Assembly: GCA_030530095.1 (NCBI GenBank)
Contig: JAUMVO010000011.1
Location: 1 to 61,646 of the forward strand
Direction: 5' to 3'
Length of the DNA stretch: 61,646 bases
Source of the DNA: Clostridiaceae bacterium
GTDB taxonomy: Bacteria; Bacillota; Clostridia; Oscillospirales; Acutalibacteraceae
How positions within the stretch are numbered: the first letter of the stretch is position 1; each line of letters starts with the position of its first letter. The notes below the pieces were generated by a model, which had not been told where the DNA came from, did no database searches, and worked only from the letters and a program-made list of their open reading frames with translations. A program made the position numbers and the translations under genes. This document shows, one piece after another, positions 53,039 through 61,591 of the stretch.

Positions 53039-55963
53039 TTAATCCATCAGATTGTTAATAAACTTATCAATGTAGAACAGGTCAAACGCGTCAACTGCAC
53101 CGTCACGGTCGAAATTCGCAATTTTCAGTTCGTCAGGTGTGAGGTCCTTTACGCCCCTGAGATAAGTATAGATAATGACGTAGTCTTCAAATTCAACCAT
53201 ACCGTCCTCATCCATATCACCGAGAAGCCTGAGCGAAATGTCCTGACTTATTGCAAGCGAGCCCTTGACAACCTGAATTTCCTCGATTACGTGATACTTC
53301 TTGACTGCCCTGAGCGTATATGTTCCTTCGGCAACGTTATTGAAAACGTAGCTTGTGCTGTTGCCGCTTACAACCGTTTCATAAGCTGCTTCGCTGTAGC
53401 CTGCCGGTATAAGCTGAACGATTATCTCGTCGGTGTTGCTGTAATGGCTGAGCACGTCGCCGTAAACGTCGTCATTCTGCGCTTCGCGTACATATATGTT
53501 TGCAAAGCCTGCGGCAGTTGTGCCGTTGACGCCTTCGGCATAGCCGTGAAGCACGTAGTCCATAAGTCCCGCGCGAGCATTCGTAACTGTCAGCGTTGCG
53601 GTGTCGCCGTTTGTTAAGCTCTGAGTAAAGGTGCATTCGGGGAAGAGCGCTTCCATATCGTCAACGGAGAAGTAATCAATATTGCCGTCGCCGTCGTCAC
53701 GCTCGAATTCCCAGTTGCCGTTGGTCATATTGTCGGCCCTGAAGCTGAAGCTTAAGGTCTGACCCTCGATAACCGTAAGGTCCTCAAGCGGCGCGGTTAT
53801 CGTCGGCTTGATAACAGTCAGTGTGAACGGCAGACAGCCGATAGCATCGTCAACGTTGACGTCTACCGAACCGATGGTGTTTGTAAGCTTATAGCACAGG
53901 GAGCATCTGTAAATCTTTTGCGGGGTAACGCCGTGGAATACTATTGTTGCTCTGTTGAGCTTGGGCTGTGTGATTTTATCGTACGTAAGTCCCTCGTCGG
54001 CGCAGAACTCGTCAACCGTTCTGATTGCAAGCGAGCCGCCCGACCTGTCGGCGATATACCATTCAACCGTATTTGCATTTGAAGCTTCAAGATATTTTAC
54101 TTTCAAGGTGAAGGCCGCATCACCGCCGCTTAAGTATTCTCCGCCCTCAAAGCTTGAAACGGTCGGTTTTTTGCCGAAGTCGAAATATATGCCGCTGCTG
54201 TGGGGAACGGTTTTGACTGTTCCGTCGGTACCCGTAACACGGCAACGGAACCTTTCGCTGCTGATTGCATTTAATTTGACTCTTAAAGTAGGAGTGCTAT
54301 AGCCTTCAATTTCAGTTCCGTTACCTGATAGTAAAGAAGCATACTGTGACAGATTCACCCACGCACCGCCCATATTATACTGCCAGTTGTAAGCGGTTGC
54401 GTGGTCGGCGATTACCGTAGCCTGAGCCCATTCGCCCGGCTCCACAGTTACCGAGGTCGGATTGCTGATTATATTTGCCGCCTGAGGCGCTTCCGTAACG
54501 TCAATTACATACGTTCTCTCGGCAACTGTGTCCTCGCCGCCTATGGTGAAGGTCGTTCTGATATTTACCGTCAGTCCGTCGGGATAATCGGTATAATTGA
54601 CGGTATAGCTGTCCGAATTTACGGTAAAGGTATTGCCGCCGACGGGAGTAATCTTAATCTCGGTCGAAACGGGCATACCGTACATATATGAAGGAATATT
54701 GTAAAGCGCTTCGAACGTATCGCTCTGCGAAGTATCCCTTTCAAGCGTTGCGGGGAAGGATTCGGCAACGGGATTCGTTCTGAAATTCAGGAAGTCTTCA
54801 CTAACGACATAAAACGTCTTGACGTTGTGAAGGTCGCCGAGAGTCAGTCCGTCAAGTCCGTTGATGTTGGAATTGTTCTGCTTCTTGCCCTTGACAACCG
54901 TATTTGCGCTTGCCTTGATAATATCGGAAGCCGCCTTTTGCCTGAAATCGCTGTAGCCGTCGTTATAGGTAAACGTCATGCCGACGAAGCCCATTCTGCC
55001 GACAAACGTGCCGCCGTAGATTTTAGGGAAGAGCATACAGCCGGTTGAATTTACGGTAGGTCCGGAATATCCGCTTGAGCTGCCCTTATCAAAATGATGC
55101 ACCGAGTAACCGACCGACTGGAACAGACCGCCGTTGATTACGAGGCTGCCTGCATAGCAGTTCGGAATGAAGTCAAGCTTCGTGCTCGAGAAAATACCGC
55201 TGGGATTTGTTACCGAGCAGGCGCTCGCCAAAGCGGAAAGCTCACGGTAGCATTCGTCAACGCCCGTACCGTCGCCCTGAGCGATAAACGTACCGCCGTT
55301 AACTGTCGCCTGAACCTCGTCCACAATAACCGTTCCTCTGTATGCGTTTTCACGGTTGAGCGTTCCTCTGCCGAACTTTGTGCACGAAGCGGTAAGGGTA
55401 TATGTGCCGCCGTCAAAGATTACTACGTTGTCGCACTTGCTTGAGGACTGCAGATAGCCGAACTTCTTGTACCATTTGTTGTGAGCAACGTGCAACGCGG
55501 CGAGCTGGCTGTCCTTGCCTCGTTTGGAAACCATCGAAATACCGCCGCCGCCGACAGAGTCGGTGAAGCGAAGCACGGAGCCGGTGTCTGCGTCTATCTG
55601 ATGCATATCAATTCTAAGGAAATCCGACAGACAGTAGTCAAGGTCCGTTTCCGAAACCGTGTCCGAACACGACAGGGTATGGCCGTTGAAGTCGAAGGTA
55701 ACGATACCGCCGAAAATCTCGGTCATTTTAACGTAGGTCGCTGTTCTTGCGGTATCGATTGCGCTGAAGTACAGATTGTTCATTAGCTTAACGGTGTATT
55801 CCGCGCCGTCATAATTTGCGATACGGAAAGCCGCGTCAAGCTCCTCCCAGGTGTGAACCTCATAAACTACCTCATCCTCGGCATAGGAGCCGACCGCCGC
55901 AAGCGGCAGAGCCGACACAACGAGAACGAGTGAAAGTATAATTGATAATACTCTTTTTTTCAT
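53039..55963 (-). CDS. Large secreted protein with C-terminal dockerin-like module
   Basis: The 974-residue extracellular protein starts with a signal peptide (about 1-28, KKRVLSIILSLVLVVSALPLAAVGSYA). The N-terminal half (about 30-420) has repeated glycine-rich strand patterns resembling a right-handed beta-helix. Two or three Ig-like or PKD-like blocks follow (about 480-860), with TVEPGEWAQATVIADHATAYNWQYN and LTVIEGQTLSFSFRADN. The end (about 915-974) is dockerin-like: DMDEDGMVEFEDYVIIYTYLRG and ANFDRDGAVDAFDLFYIDKFIN, each a calcium loop plus helix. The start at 55963 follows GGAGG. No catalytic domain is recognised; it may be a carbohydrate-associated scaffold or structural protein. Confidence 0.78.
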   Translation of the reverse strand: MKKRVLSIILSLVLVVSALPLAAVGSYAEDEVVYEVHTWEELDAAFRIANYDGAEYTVKLMNNLYFSAIDTARTATYVKMTEIFGGIVTFDFNGHTLSCSDTVSETDLDYCLSDFLRIDMHQIDADTGSVLRFTDSVGGGGISMVSKRGKDSQLAALHVAHNKWYKKFGYLQSSSKCDNVVIFDGGTYTLTASCTKFGRGTLNRENAYRGTVIVDEVQATVNGGTFIAQGDGTGVDECYRELSALASACSVTNPSGIFSSTKLDFIPNCYAGSLVINGGLFQSVGYSVHHFDKGSSSGYSGPTVNSTGCMLFPKIYGGTFVGRMGFVGMTFTYNDGYSDFRQKAASDIIKASANTVVKGKKQNNSNINGLDGLTLGDLHNVKTFYVVSEDFLNFRTNPVAESFPATLERDTSQSDTFEALYNIPSYMYGMPVSTEIKITPVGGNTFTVNSDSYTVNYTDYPDGLTVNIRTTFTIGGEDTVAERTYVIDVTEAPQAANIISNPTSVTVEPGEWAQATVIADHATAYNWQYNMGGAWVNLSQYASLLSGNGTEIEGYSTPTLRVKLNAISSERFRCRVTGTDGTVKTVPHSSGIYFDFGKKPTVSSFEGGEYLSGGDAAFTLKVKYLEASNANTVEWYIADRSGGSLAIRTVDEFCADEGLTYDKITQPKLNRATIVFHGVTPQKIYRCSLCYKLTNTIGSVDVNVDDAIGCLPFTLTVIKPTITAPLEDLTVIEGQTLSFSFRADNMTNGNWEFERDDGDGNIDYFSVDDMEALFPECTFTQSLTNGDTATLTVTNARAGLMDYVLHGYAEGVNGTTAAGFANIYVREAQNDDVYGDVLSHYSNTDEIIVQLIPAGYSEAAYETVVSGNSTSYVFNNVAEGTYTLRAVKKYHVIEEIQVVKGSLAISQDISLRLLGDMDEDGMVEFEDYVIIYTYLRGVKDLTPDELKIANFDRDGAVDAFDLFYIDKFINNLMD

Positions 55964-56066
55964 AATAAAACCTCCACGGAAAAAAGGGTATATTATTCTT
56001 CTATTATATAATAACAGAAACAATTATAAAATTCAACAAAAAACGTTAAGGTGTCCGTTCCGCCGT

Positions 56067-56526
56067 ACGAAAACGAGCGATATGAAGCTTGCGAAAAAAG
56101 CAACATAAAACCGCAAAAAAGTTGGTAGCGACAGTTTTTCGTTGCGAGGGCGTTTATTATGAGCGAAGCGAATAAAAAGGTTCTGCCGCTTGCGGCAAGC
56201 TTCTTTCAACCGAGCAGAAAAACCGAGCGAGACTTTTTGCGGAGAGGAGGAGCAGCGGAATGAGTGAGCTTTTCGTGGTTGCACGAAAACGAGCGATATG
56301 AAGCTTGCGAAAAAAGCAACATAAAACCGCAAAAAAGTTGGTAGCGACAGTTTTTCGTTGCGAGGGCGTTTATTATGAGCGAAGCGAATAAAAAGGTTCT
56401 GCCGCTTGCGGCAAGCTTCTTTCAACCGAGCAGAAAAACCGAGCGAGACTTTTTGCGGAGAGGAGGAGCAGCGGAATGAGTGAACTTTTCGTGTTTGCAC
56501 GAAAATGAGCGATATGAAGCTTGCGA
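56067..56526. repeat. 216-bp tandem repeat, two copies plus a partial third
   Basis: Two nearly identical 216-bp units (56067-56282, 56283-56498) and the first 28 bases of a third (56499-56526) run head to tail. Differences are few (for example gtgagcttttcgtggttgc against gtgaacttttcgtgtttgc). 216 is a multiple of three, so an ORF on the minus strand stays open across the copies, but it has no ribosome binding site and reads as repeat translation. The unit holds a TGCCGC/GCGGCA hairpin. No gene is accepted here. Confidence 0.88.
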
Positions 56527-56676
56527 CGACGAGGTGAGCCATCGGAGAATCGGCAAGGTTGCACCTTGCCGACATTTGCTTCGCAAATTGATTTGATTAT
56601 ATGTCCCTTTTGCTCCGCCTTCGGCGTACCGCAAAAGATGGACGATACGTTCGATTCTCCTCTGCTAAATCAAAAA

Positions 56677-56717
56677 GAAAAAAACAGAGCATCCCATACG
56701 GGATACTCTGTTTTTTT
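56677..56717 (-). terminator. Terminator hairpin in array unit 1
   Basis: An ACAGAG-c-ATCCC/GGGAT-a-CTCTGT stem (one mismatch) with flanking A and T runs works in both directions. On the minus strand it follows the second tRNA-like 3' fragment. Confidence 0.75.
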
Positions 56718-56867
56718 GGTGAGCCATCGGAGAATCGGCAAGGCTGCACCTTGCCGACATTTGCTTCGCAAATTAATTCGATTTTATGTCCCTTTTGCTC
56801 CGCCTTCGGCGTACCGCAAAAGACGGACGATACGTTCGATTCTCCTCGGAAATAAAAAAACTCCATT

Positions 56868-56895
56868 AAAAAAGCACCCACAAGGGGTGCTTTTC
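56868..56895 (-). terminator. Terminator of tRNA-Lys
   Basis: AAAAGCACCC/GGGTGCTTTT stem followed on the minus strand by six T. It starts two bases past the encoded CCA end. Confidence 0.85.
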
Positions 56896-56896
56896 G

Positions 56897-56972
56897 TGGT
56901 GAGCCATCGGAGAATCGAACTCCGGACACCATGATTAAAAGTCATGTGCTCTACCGGCTGAGCTAATGGCTC
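56897..56972 (-). tRNA. tRNA-Lys (anticodon TTT)
   Basis: The complement folds as a 76-base cloverleaf. It has acceptor stem GAGCCAT/ATGGCTC, D arm GCTC/GAGC, anticodon stem CATGA/TCATG with loop CTTTTAA (anticodon TTT), a five-base variable loop and T arm CGGAG-TTCGATT-CTCCG. The 3' CCA is encoded. It lies 41 bp downstream of secG on the same strand and is probably co-transcribed. Confidence 0.95.
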
Positions 56973-57012
56973 AAACAGAAAGCGGATGGGTCATCCGCCT
57001 GTTTGTTAAGTA

Positions 57013-57264
57013 TTACTTTAAGAAGAGGAGAAGTATGGTTGCGGCAAGTACAAGCACGAAGAAGAAAATACCGAAATACTTGGTGAACTTCTCGAGCTTT
57101 GCCTCAACTGTTCTGCCCTTGTTCTTGCCGAAGAAGGTGTCCGCAGCGCCCGAAATAGCGCCCGAAAGACCTGCTTCACGGCTCTGCTGCATAAGAACAA
57201 CAACGATTATAATCAGCGATGAAACGATTACGAGAGAACCGATAATTATCTGAATAGCTGACAT
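57013..57264 (-). CDS. secG: Preprotein translocase subunit SecG
   Basis: The 83-residue SecG supports SecYEG-mediated protein export. It has the characteristic two helices (about 4-26 and 62-82). The cytosolic loop between them contains MQQSREAGLSGAISGAADTFFGKNKGRTVEAKLEKFTKYF, of which the LSGAISG..DTFFGKNKG segment is diagnostic. It is the first gene of a secG/tRNA-Lys unit. Confidence 0.93.
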   Translation of the reverse strand: MSAIQIIIGSLVIVSSLIIIVVVLMQQSREAGLSGAISGAADTFFGKNKGRTVEAKLEKFTKYFGIFFFVLVLAATILLLFLK

Positions 57265-57308
57265 TTTGATATGCCTCCGTCTATGATTTTTATTTTATAT
57301 GCCCGAGT

Positions 57309-57337
57309 ATTTTACCATACACTCCGCTAAAATGCAA
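57309..57337 (-). promoter_or_regulatory. Sigma-A promoter of secG and tRNA-Lys
   Basis: Minus strand: TTGCAT (57332-57337), 17-bp spacer, TAAAAT (57309-57314) with an extended TGG. Confidence 0.6.
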
Positions 57338-57355
57338 TACCTTTTTTGAAAAATA

Positions 57356-57916
57356 TCAAAATGTGAAAAATGCCGAAATTACCGCGGAAACGGCGTTTGT
57401 AATCTCGGCGTCGGGAGCGGGGGAGGGCTTTCTGCCCATATAGAACATTACCGCGCTGACCGCCATAAAGAGTATCGAAAGAACGAGGAAAAACAGACCT
57501 GCAGCGTTGCCGCTGCTTTTGGATGCCGTCTGCGTCTGGGATTTTTTGTAAACCACGGGTGAGAATTCGTCGTCCTCGTTAATGACAACCTCCTCAAGCT
57601 TCTTTGCGGGCTTTCTCTCAAATGCCGAGAAATCCTTTTCCTCAAGGGTTATGTCGGGCTGCTTTTCGGCGGGCTCATCTTGCGTGACGGGTTCCTCTTC
57701 CTCAAAGCCCTCGGCAGAACGGTCGGTGTAAATCTCGACGGTCTGAGGTATAATCATGTCGTCCTCGGGCGCGGATTTCCACCTGCTCTTCTTAAGGTCC
57801 CATTCCTCGTCGGCAGGTGCGTCAGCCTCGCCCAAGAGCGCGATTAAATCAATGCCGCAGTCGGGACAAACCGAAACGCTCTCGGGATATTTAGTTCTGC
57901 ACTTCGGGCAAATCAT
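57356..57916 (-). CDS. Zinc-ribbon protein with one membrane helix
   Basis: The 186-residue protein has an N-terminal zinc ribbon (ICPKCRTKYPESVSVCPDCG, C-x2-C and C-x2-C). A long acidic disordered stretch (about 27-130) and a single transmembrane helix (about 140-162, GLFFLVLSILFMAVSAVMFYMG) follow. It would sit with the ribbon inside the cell. No function is known. The start at 57916 has AAGGAG upstream. Confidence 0.75.
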   Translation of the reverse strand: MICPKCRTKYPESVSVCPDCGIDLIALLGEADAPADEEWDLKKSRWKSAPEDDMIIPQTVEIYTDRSAEGFEEEEPVTQDEPAEKQPDITLEEKDFSAFERKPAKKLEEVVINEDDEFSPVVYKKSQTQTASKSSGNAAGLFFLVLSILFMAVSAVMFYMGRKPSPAPDAEITNAVSAVISAFFTF

Positions 57917-57974
57917 CAAAACTACTCCTTCCGGAACTATAGTTAAAATATTTTAACACTATATCGCCCAATTG

Positions 57975-58250
57975 TCAATTTATTGTGTCGAGTTGCGCTA
58001 TAATTCTGACTAATTCAATCATCAGCGCGGGCACGTAGACGGCGGCGAGCAAATTCTTGAACAGCTCAAAAAGTTCGCCCGAGAGTATGAGCATATTGTC
58101 GTAAACGCCGATAAATCCCGCCGACACGCGGCAGAAAAGCGCGAGCGTCAGACTTGAAAAAACGAGGGGACTTAAGCAGCGTATGTAGGTCTTTGAGATT
58201 TTGTTCATCTGTTTTATCGCGCTCTTAATGTCGCGCAAAAGCATAAGCAT
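57975..58250 (-). CDS. Small predicted membrane protein of unknown function
   Basis: The 91-residue product has two probable hydrophobic helices (about 24-42 and 64-84) and a basic N-terminus. It starts with ATG at 58250 after GGTGG. Nothing in it is recognised; the ORF is plausible but weakly supported. Confidence 0.5.
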   Translation of the reverse strand: MLMLLRDIKSAIKQMNKISKTYIRCLSPLVFSSLTLALFCRVSAGFIGVYDNMLILSGELFELFKNLLAAVYVPALMIELVRIIAQLDTIN

Positions 58251-58328
58251 ATTACCACCGCTTCAAGTTTACCTCCGTTTCACCTTCGGCTTCAATGCAC
58301 AAATATTGGCAGGCAGTACAACTTTTTC

Positions 58329-58357
58329 TTGATTTTTTCCTATATGTAAATTATAAT
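58329..58357 (+). promoter_or_regulatory. Sigma-A promoter of ileS
   Basis: TTGATT (58329-58334), 17-bp spacer, TATAAT (58352-58357). The leader before ileS is only about 60 bases, too short for a T-box. Confidence 0.7.
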
Positions 58358-58421
58358 ATTCTCTGTTATTTATATACGGTTTATAACAAACACGAATTTT
58401 TCATCAGTGAGGGTGATATAT

Positions 58422-61400
58422 TTGGACAAGAAAATCGAGAGAAATTACGACTTTGCCAAAGCCGAAAACGAGGTAATCGAATTCTGGCGTGAAAACGATA
58501 TTTTCAAAAAGGCAGTCGAGAAAAATGACGTTGAAAGAAGCTACGTCTTTTACGACGGACCTCCCACCGCTAACGGCAAGCCGCATATCGGCCACGTTTT
58601 AACCCGTGTTATCAAGGATGTTATCCCGAGATACAAGACAATGCAGGGTTACCACGTTGAGCGTAAGGCGGGCTGGGACACTCACGGTCTGCCCGTTGAG
58701 CTTGAGGTTGAGAAGCAGATTCACACCAACGGCAAGGCTGACATCGAGGCGTTCGGTGTTGAGCCCTTTATCAAGAAGTGCCGTGAGAGCGTCTGGACTT
58801 ATAAAGACCTCTGGGAGAGAATGAGCGAGCGCGTCGGTTACTGGTGCGATTTCGAGCATCCGTATATCACCTACACCAACGACTATATCGAGTCGGTATG
58901 GTGGGGACTTAAGGAGCTTGACAAGAAGGGCCTTATCTACAAGGGCTTCAGAGTTTCGCCCTACTGCCCGAGATGCTCTACCGCTCTTTCGTCACACGAG
59001 GTAGCGCAGGGTTACAAGAATATCAAGACCGAGTCAATTTTCGTCCGCTTCAAGGCGAAGGGCGAGGATGACACATATTTCGCGGTATGGACAACTACGC
59101 CGTGGACACTGATTTCAAACGTTGCGCTCTGCGTCAACGAGGGCTTTGAATACTCCAAGGTCAAGGTTGACGGCGAGTACTACTATATCGCAAGCGAGCT
59201 TGCCGAAAGCCTTTTCGGCGAGAACTTTGAAACCGTTTCAAAGTGCAAGGGTAAGGATTTGGTAGGCAGGGAATACGAGCCGATGTACTCCTACCTTCTC
59301 GGCACCTTCAGGGAAAAGGCATATTACGTAGTTGCCGACAATTACGTTTCGCTTGACGCAGGTACCGGTATCGTTCATATCGCTCCCGCCTTCGGTGAGG
59401 ACGACGCAAGAGTCGGCAGGGAGAATGCTCTGCCGTGCCTTAAGCCCGTTGACTTTGCAGGTAAATTCACCGCCGAGTGCGGCGTATATGCCGGCAGAAG
59501 CGTATTCGAGGCAAACGACGACATAATCAAGGAATTGCTTGACAGAAAGGTAATCCTTAAGATAAAGAAGATTGAGCACAGCTATCCTCACTGCTGGCGC
59601 TGTAACAGTCCGCTTATCTACTATGCGAAGGATTCGTGGTTCATCGCAATGTCAACGCTTCGCGACGAGCTTGTAGCCGACAACAGAAGCGTTAACTGGT
59701 TCCCGGACAGCTTCAAGGAAGGCAGAATGGGCAACTTCGTAGGCAACGTTATCGACTGGGCTGTTTCGCGTGACAGATACTGGGGTACACCGCTTCCGAT
59801 CTGGGTTTGCGAGGAATGCGGCCACAAGCACGTTGTGGGCAGCGTTGCCGAGCTCGTTGAGCTTACGGGTGCTGACCCCGACGTTGACCTTCACAAGCCG
59901 ATGGTTGACCGTCTCACAATGACCTGCCCCGAGTGCGGCAAGACCATGTACCGTACTCCCGAGGTCTGCGACTGCTGGCTGGATTCGGGCTCAATGCCCT
60001 ACGCACAGCATCACTATCCGTTTGAGAATAAGGAAGTGTTCGACAGACAGTTCCCTGCCGATTTTATCAGCGAGGGAAGCGACCAGACGAGAGGCTGGTT
60101 CTATGCTCTTCAGGCGCTTTCGACCGCTATCTTCGGCAAGTCGCCTTATAAAAACTGTATTGCTCTCGGTCTTGTAAACGACGAGAACGGTATCAAGATG
60201 TCAAAGCATATCGGCAACGTTGTTGACCCGTGGGAGGTACTCGACGAATTCGGTTCGGATGCGACGAGACTTTACTTCTGCATTGCGAACGCTCCGTGGG
60301 TTTCGACCTCGTTCTCGAAGCTTACGCTTTCACAGTTCCAGAACAGATTCATCGGTACGCTCTGGGCTTCCGTTTACTTCTATTCGCTTTACAGCGAGAT
60401 TGACGGCTTTGACCCGTCGAAGTATAATCTTGCCGACTGCAAGCTCCGCTCAATCGACGAGTGGGTGCTTTCAAGAGTTAATTCTCTAGTTAAAAAGGTT
60501 ACAAAGGAATTTGATTCCTACCATATCTTTGAGGCCACAAGAGCTATGGAGAGCTTTATCGACGAGCTTTCCAACTGGTACATCAGGCGTAACCGCCGCC
60601 GCTTCTTTAACTCCGAGCTTACCGAGGACAAGATTGCGGCATATATGACGCTCTACACTGTACTCGACATACTCACAAGAGTTGTCGCTCCCGTAACCCC
60701 CTTCGTAGCCGAAACAATTTATCAGGGACTTGTTGCCCGCTTCTTCCCGAACGCTCCCGAGAGCGTACACCTTGCGGATTATCCGCAGTACGTTGCGGCC
60801 TGGGATAAGCCCGAGCTTGAGGCTCAGATGGAGGTTTCCTACAAGGCGGTTGAGATTGGCAGAAAGCTTCGTGAAATCGTCAGAATCCGTAACCGTCAGC
60901 CGCTCTCGGAGTGCATTGTAAAGCTTGACAGCGACCTCGTACTTGATGAGGAACAGCTTAACACAATCGCCGAAGAGCTTAACGTTGACAAGGTTGTAAC
61001 CGATTTCAATATGGATGAGCTTATCCAGTACGAAATCAAGCCGCAGCTCAAGACGCTCGGCCCGAAGTACGGCAGACATCTTAAGGCTATCGGCGAGTAT
61101 TTCAATGTTGACATCAACACCGAAATCATTAAGGCAACTGCTGACGGCGGAGTATATAAGACGGTAATCGACGGCGCTGACATTGAGCTGACGAGAGACG
61201 ACCTGCTCGTTACCGAGAAGGCGAAGGAGGGATACGTTGCCGAGACCAACGGCGGCGTAACGGTTGTACTCAACACTGCGCTCAACGACGAGCTTATCGA
61301 AAGAGGCTCAGTCAGAGAGTTCATTTCGAAGATTCAGAATCTCCGTAAGTCCAGCGGCTTTGAGGTTACCGACCATATCTTTATCACCGCTTCGTCTGAC

Positions 61401-61544
61401 GGCTACATCAAGGGCGTTATTGAGAAAAACGCCGACTTCATCAAGTCCGAGCTTCTCTGCGAAAAGCTCGATTTCGCCGACGTTACCGCCAATGAGTTCA
61501 AGATTGACGGGCACGAGGTAGCCGTTGAAATCAAAAAGGCATAA
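58422..61544 (+). CDS. ileS: Isoleucyl-tRNA synthetase (long, type-2-like)
   Basis: The enzyme charges tRNA-Ile. The class Ia motifs are HIGH in GKPHIGHVL near residue 55 and KMSKH in GIKMSKHIGN near 600, where the usual final Ser is His. The editing domain has WTTTPWTLISNVALCVN near 225, and the zinc cysteines are in the C-terminal half of the core (CPECGKTMY). The length of about 1,040 residues and the DAGTGIVHIAPAFGEDD segment match IleRS type 2, the eukaryote-like form linked to low mupirocin sensitivity; the type 1 form is about 920 residues. The start is set at TTG 58422, five bases after GTGAGGGTGA; an in-frame GTG at 58407 is the alternative. Confidence 0.93.
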   Translation: MDKKIERNYDFAKAENEVIEFWRENDIFKKAVEKNDVERSYVFYDGPPTANGKPHIGHVLTRVIKDVIPRYKTMQGYHVERKAGWDTHGLPVELEVEKQIHTNGKADIEAFGVEPFIKKCRESVWTYKDLWERMSERVGYWCDFEHPYITYTNDYIESVWWGLKELDKKGLIYKGFRVSPYCPRCSTALSSHEVAQGYKNIKTESIFVRFKAKGEDDTYFAVWTTTPWTLISNVALCVNEGFEYSKVKVDGEYYYIASELAESLFGENFETVSKCKGKDLVGREYEPMYSYLLGTFREKAYYVVADNYVSLDAGTGIVHIAPAFGEDDARVGRENALPCLKPVDFAGKFTAECGVYAGRSVFEANDDIIKELLDRKVILKIKKIEHSYPHCWRCNSPLIYYAKDSWFIAMSTLRDELVADNRSVNWFPDSFKEGRMGNFVGNVIDWAVSRDRYWGTPLPIWVCEECGHKHVVGSVAELVELTGADPDVDLHKPMVDRLTMTCPECGKTMYRTPEVCDCWLDSGSMPYAQHHYPFENKEVFDRQFPADFISEGSDQTRGWFYALQALSTAIFGKSPYKNCIALGLVNDENGIKMSKHIGNVVDPWEVLDEFGSDATRLYFCIANAPWVSTSFSKLTLSQFQNRFIGTLWASVYFYSLYSEIDGFDPSKYNLADCKLRSIDEWVLSRVNSLVKKVTKEFDSYHIFEATRAMESFIDELSNWYIRRNRRRFFNSELTEDKIAAYMTLYTVLDILTRVVAPVTPFVAETIYQGLVARFFPNAPESVHLADYPQYVAAWDKPELEAQMEVSYKAVEIGRKLREIVRIRNRQPLSECIVKLDSDLVLDEEQLNTIAEELNVDKVVTDFNMDELIQYEIKPQLKTLGPKYGRHLKAIGEYFNVDINTEIIKATADGGVYKTVIDGADIELTRDDLLVTEKAKEGYVAETNGGVTVVLNTALNDELIERGSVREFISKIQNLRKSSGFEVTDHIFITASSDGYIKGVIEKNADFIKSELLCEKLDFADVTANEFKIDGHEVAVEIKKA

Positions 61545-61556
61545 TTATTATAATTC

Positions 61557-61580
61557 AAGCGCCCTTACGGGCGCTTTTTT
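61557..61580 (+). terminator. Terminator of ileS
   Basis: AGCGCCC/GGGCGCT stem with ttac loop followed by T7, 13 bases past the stop. Confidence 0.85.
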
Positions 61581-61591
61581 TAATCCCCGAT

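Larger units (their letters stand above)
56533..56897. repeat. Tandem array of tRNA-Lys 3'-end fragments with attached terminators
   Basis: A 20-bp word identical to the tRNA-Lys 3' region (plus strand, starting ggtgagccatc) occurs at 56533-56552, 56718-56737 and in the real tRNA at 56898-56917. The two array units (185 and 180 bp) share about 125 bp that include a GCCTTCGGC-type hairpin, and each has its own terminator hairpin. Near the end of the shared part each unit carries CGATTCTCC, the inverse of its opening GGAGAATCG. The array lies 3' of the tRNA on the tRNA strand. It looks like repeated duplication of an attachment-like tRNA end. Confidence 0.8.

Noticed and set aside
56033-56575. 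A 180-residue minus-strand ORF with internal repeats
   Set aside because: It is the translation of the 216-bp tandem repeat, has no ribosome binding site and is explained by the frame-preserving period.
56533-56897. CRISPR-like array
   Set aside because: Only two long units exist, without short regular repeats or unique spacers; tRNA-end repeats explain the pattern.
58251-58421. Possible T-box leader for ileS
   Set aside because: The leader is short and lacks the T-box conserved sequence and a terminator/antiterminator pair.
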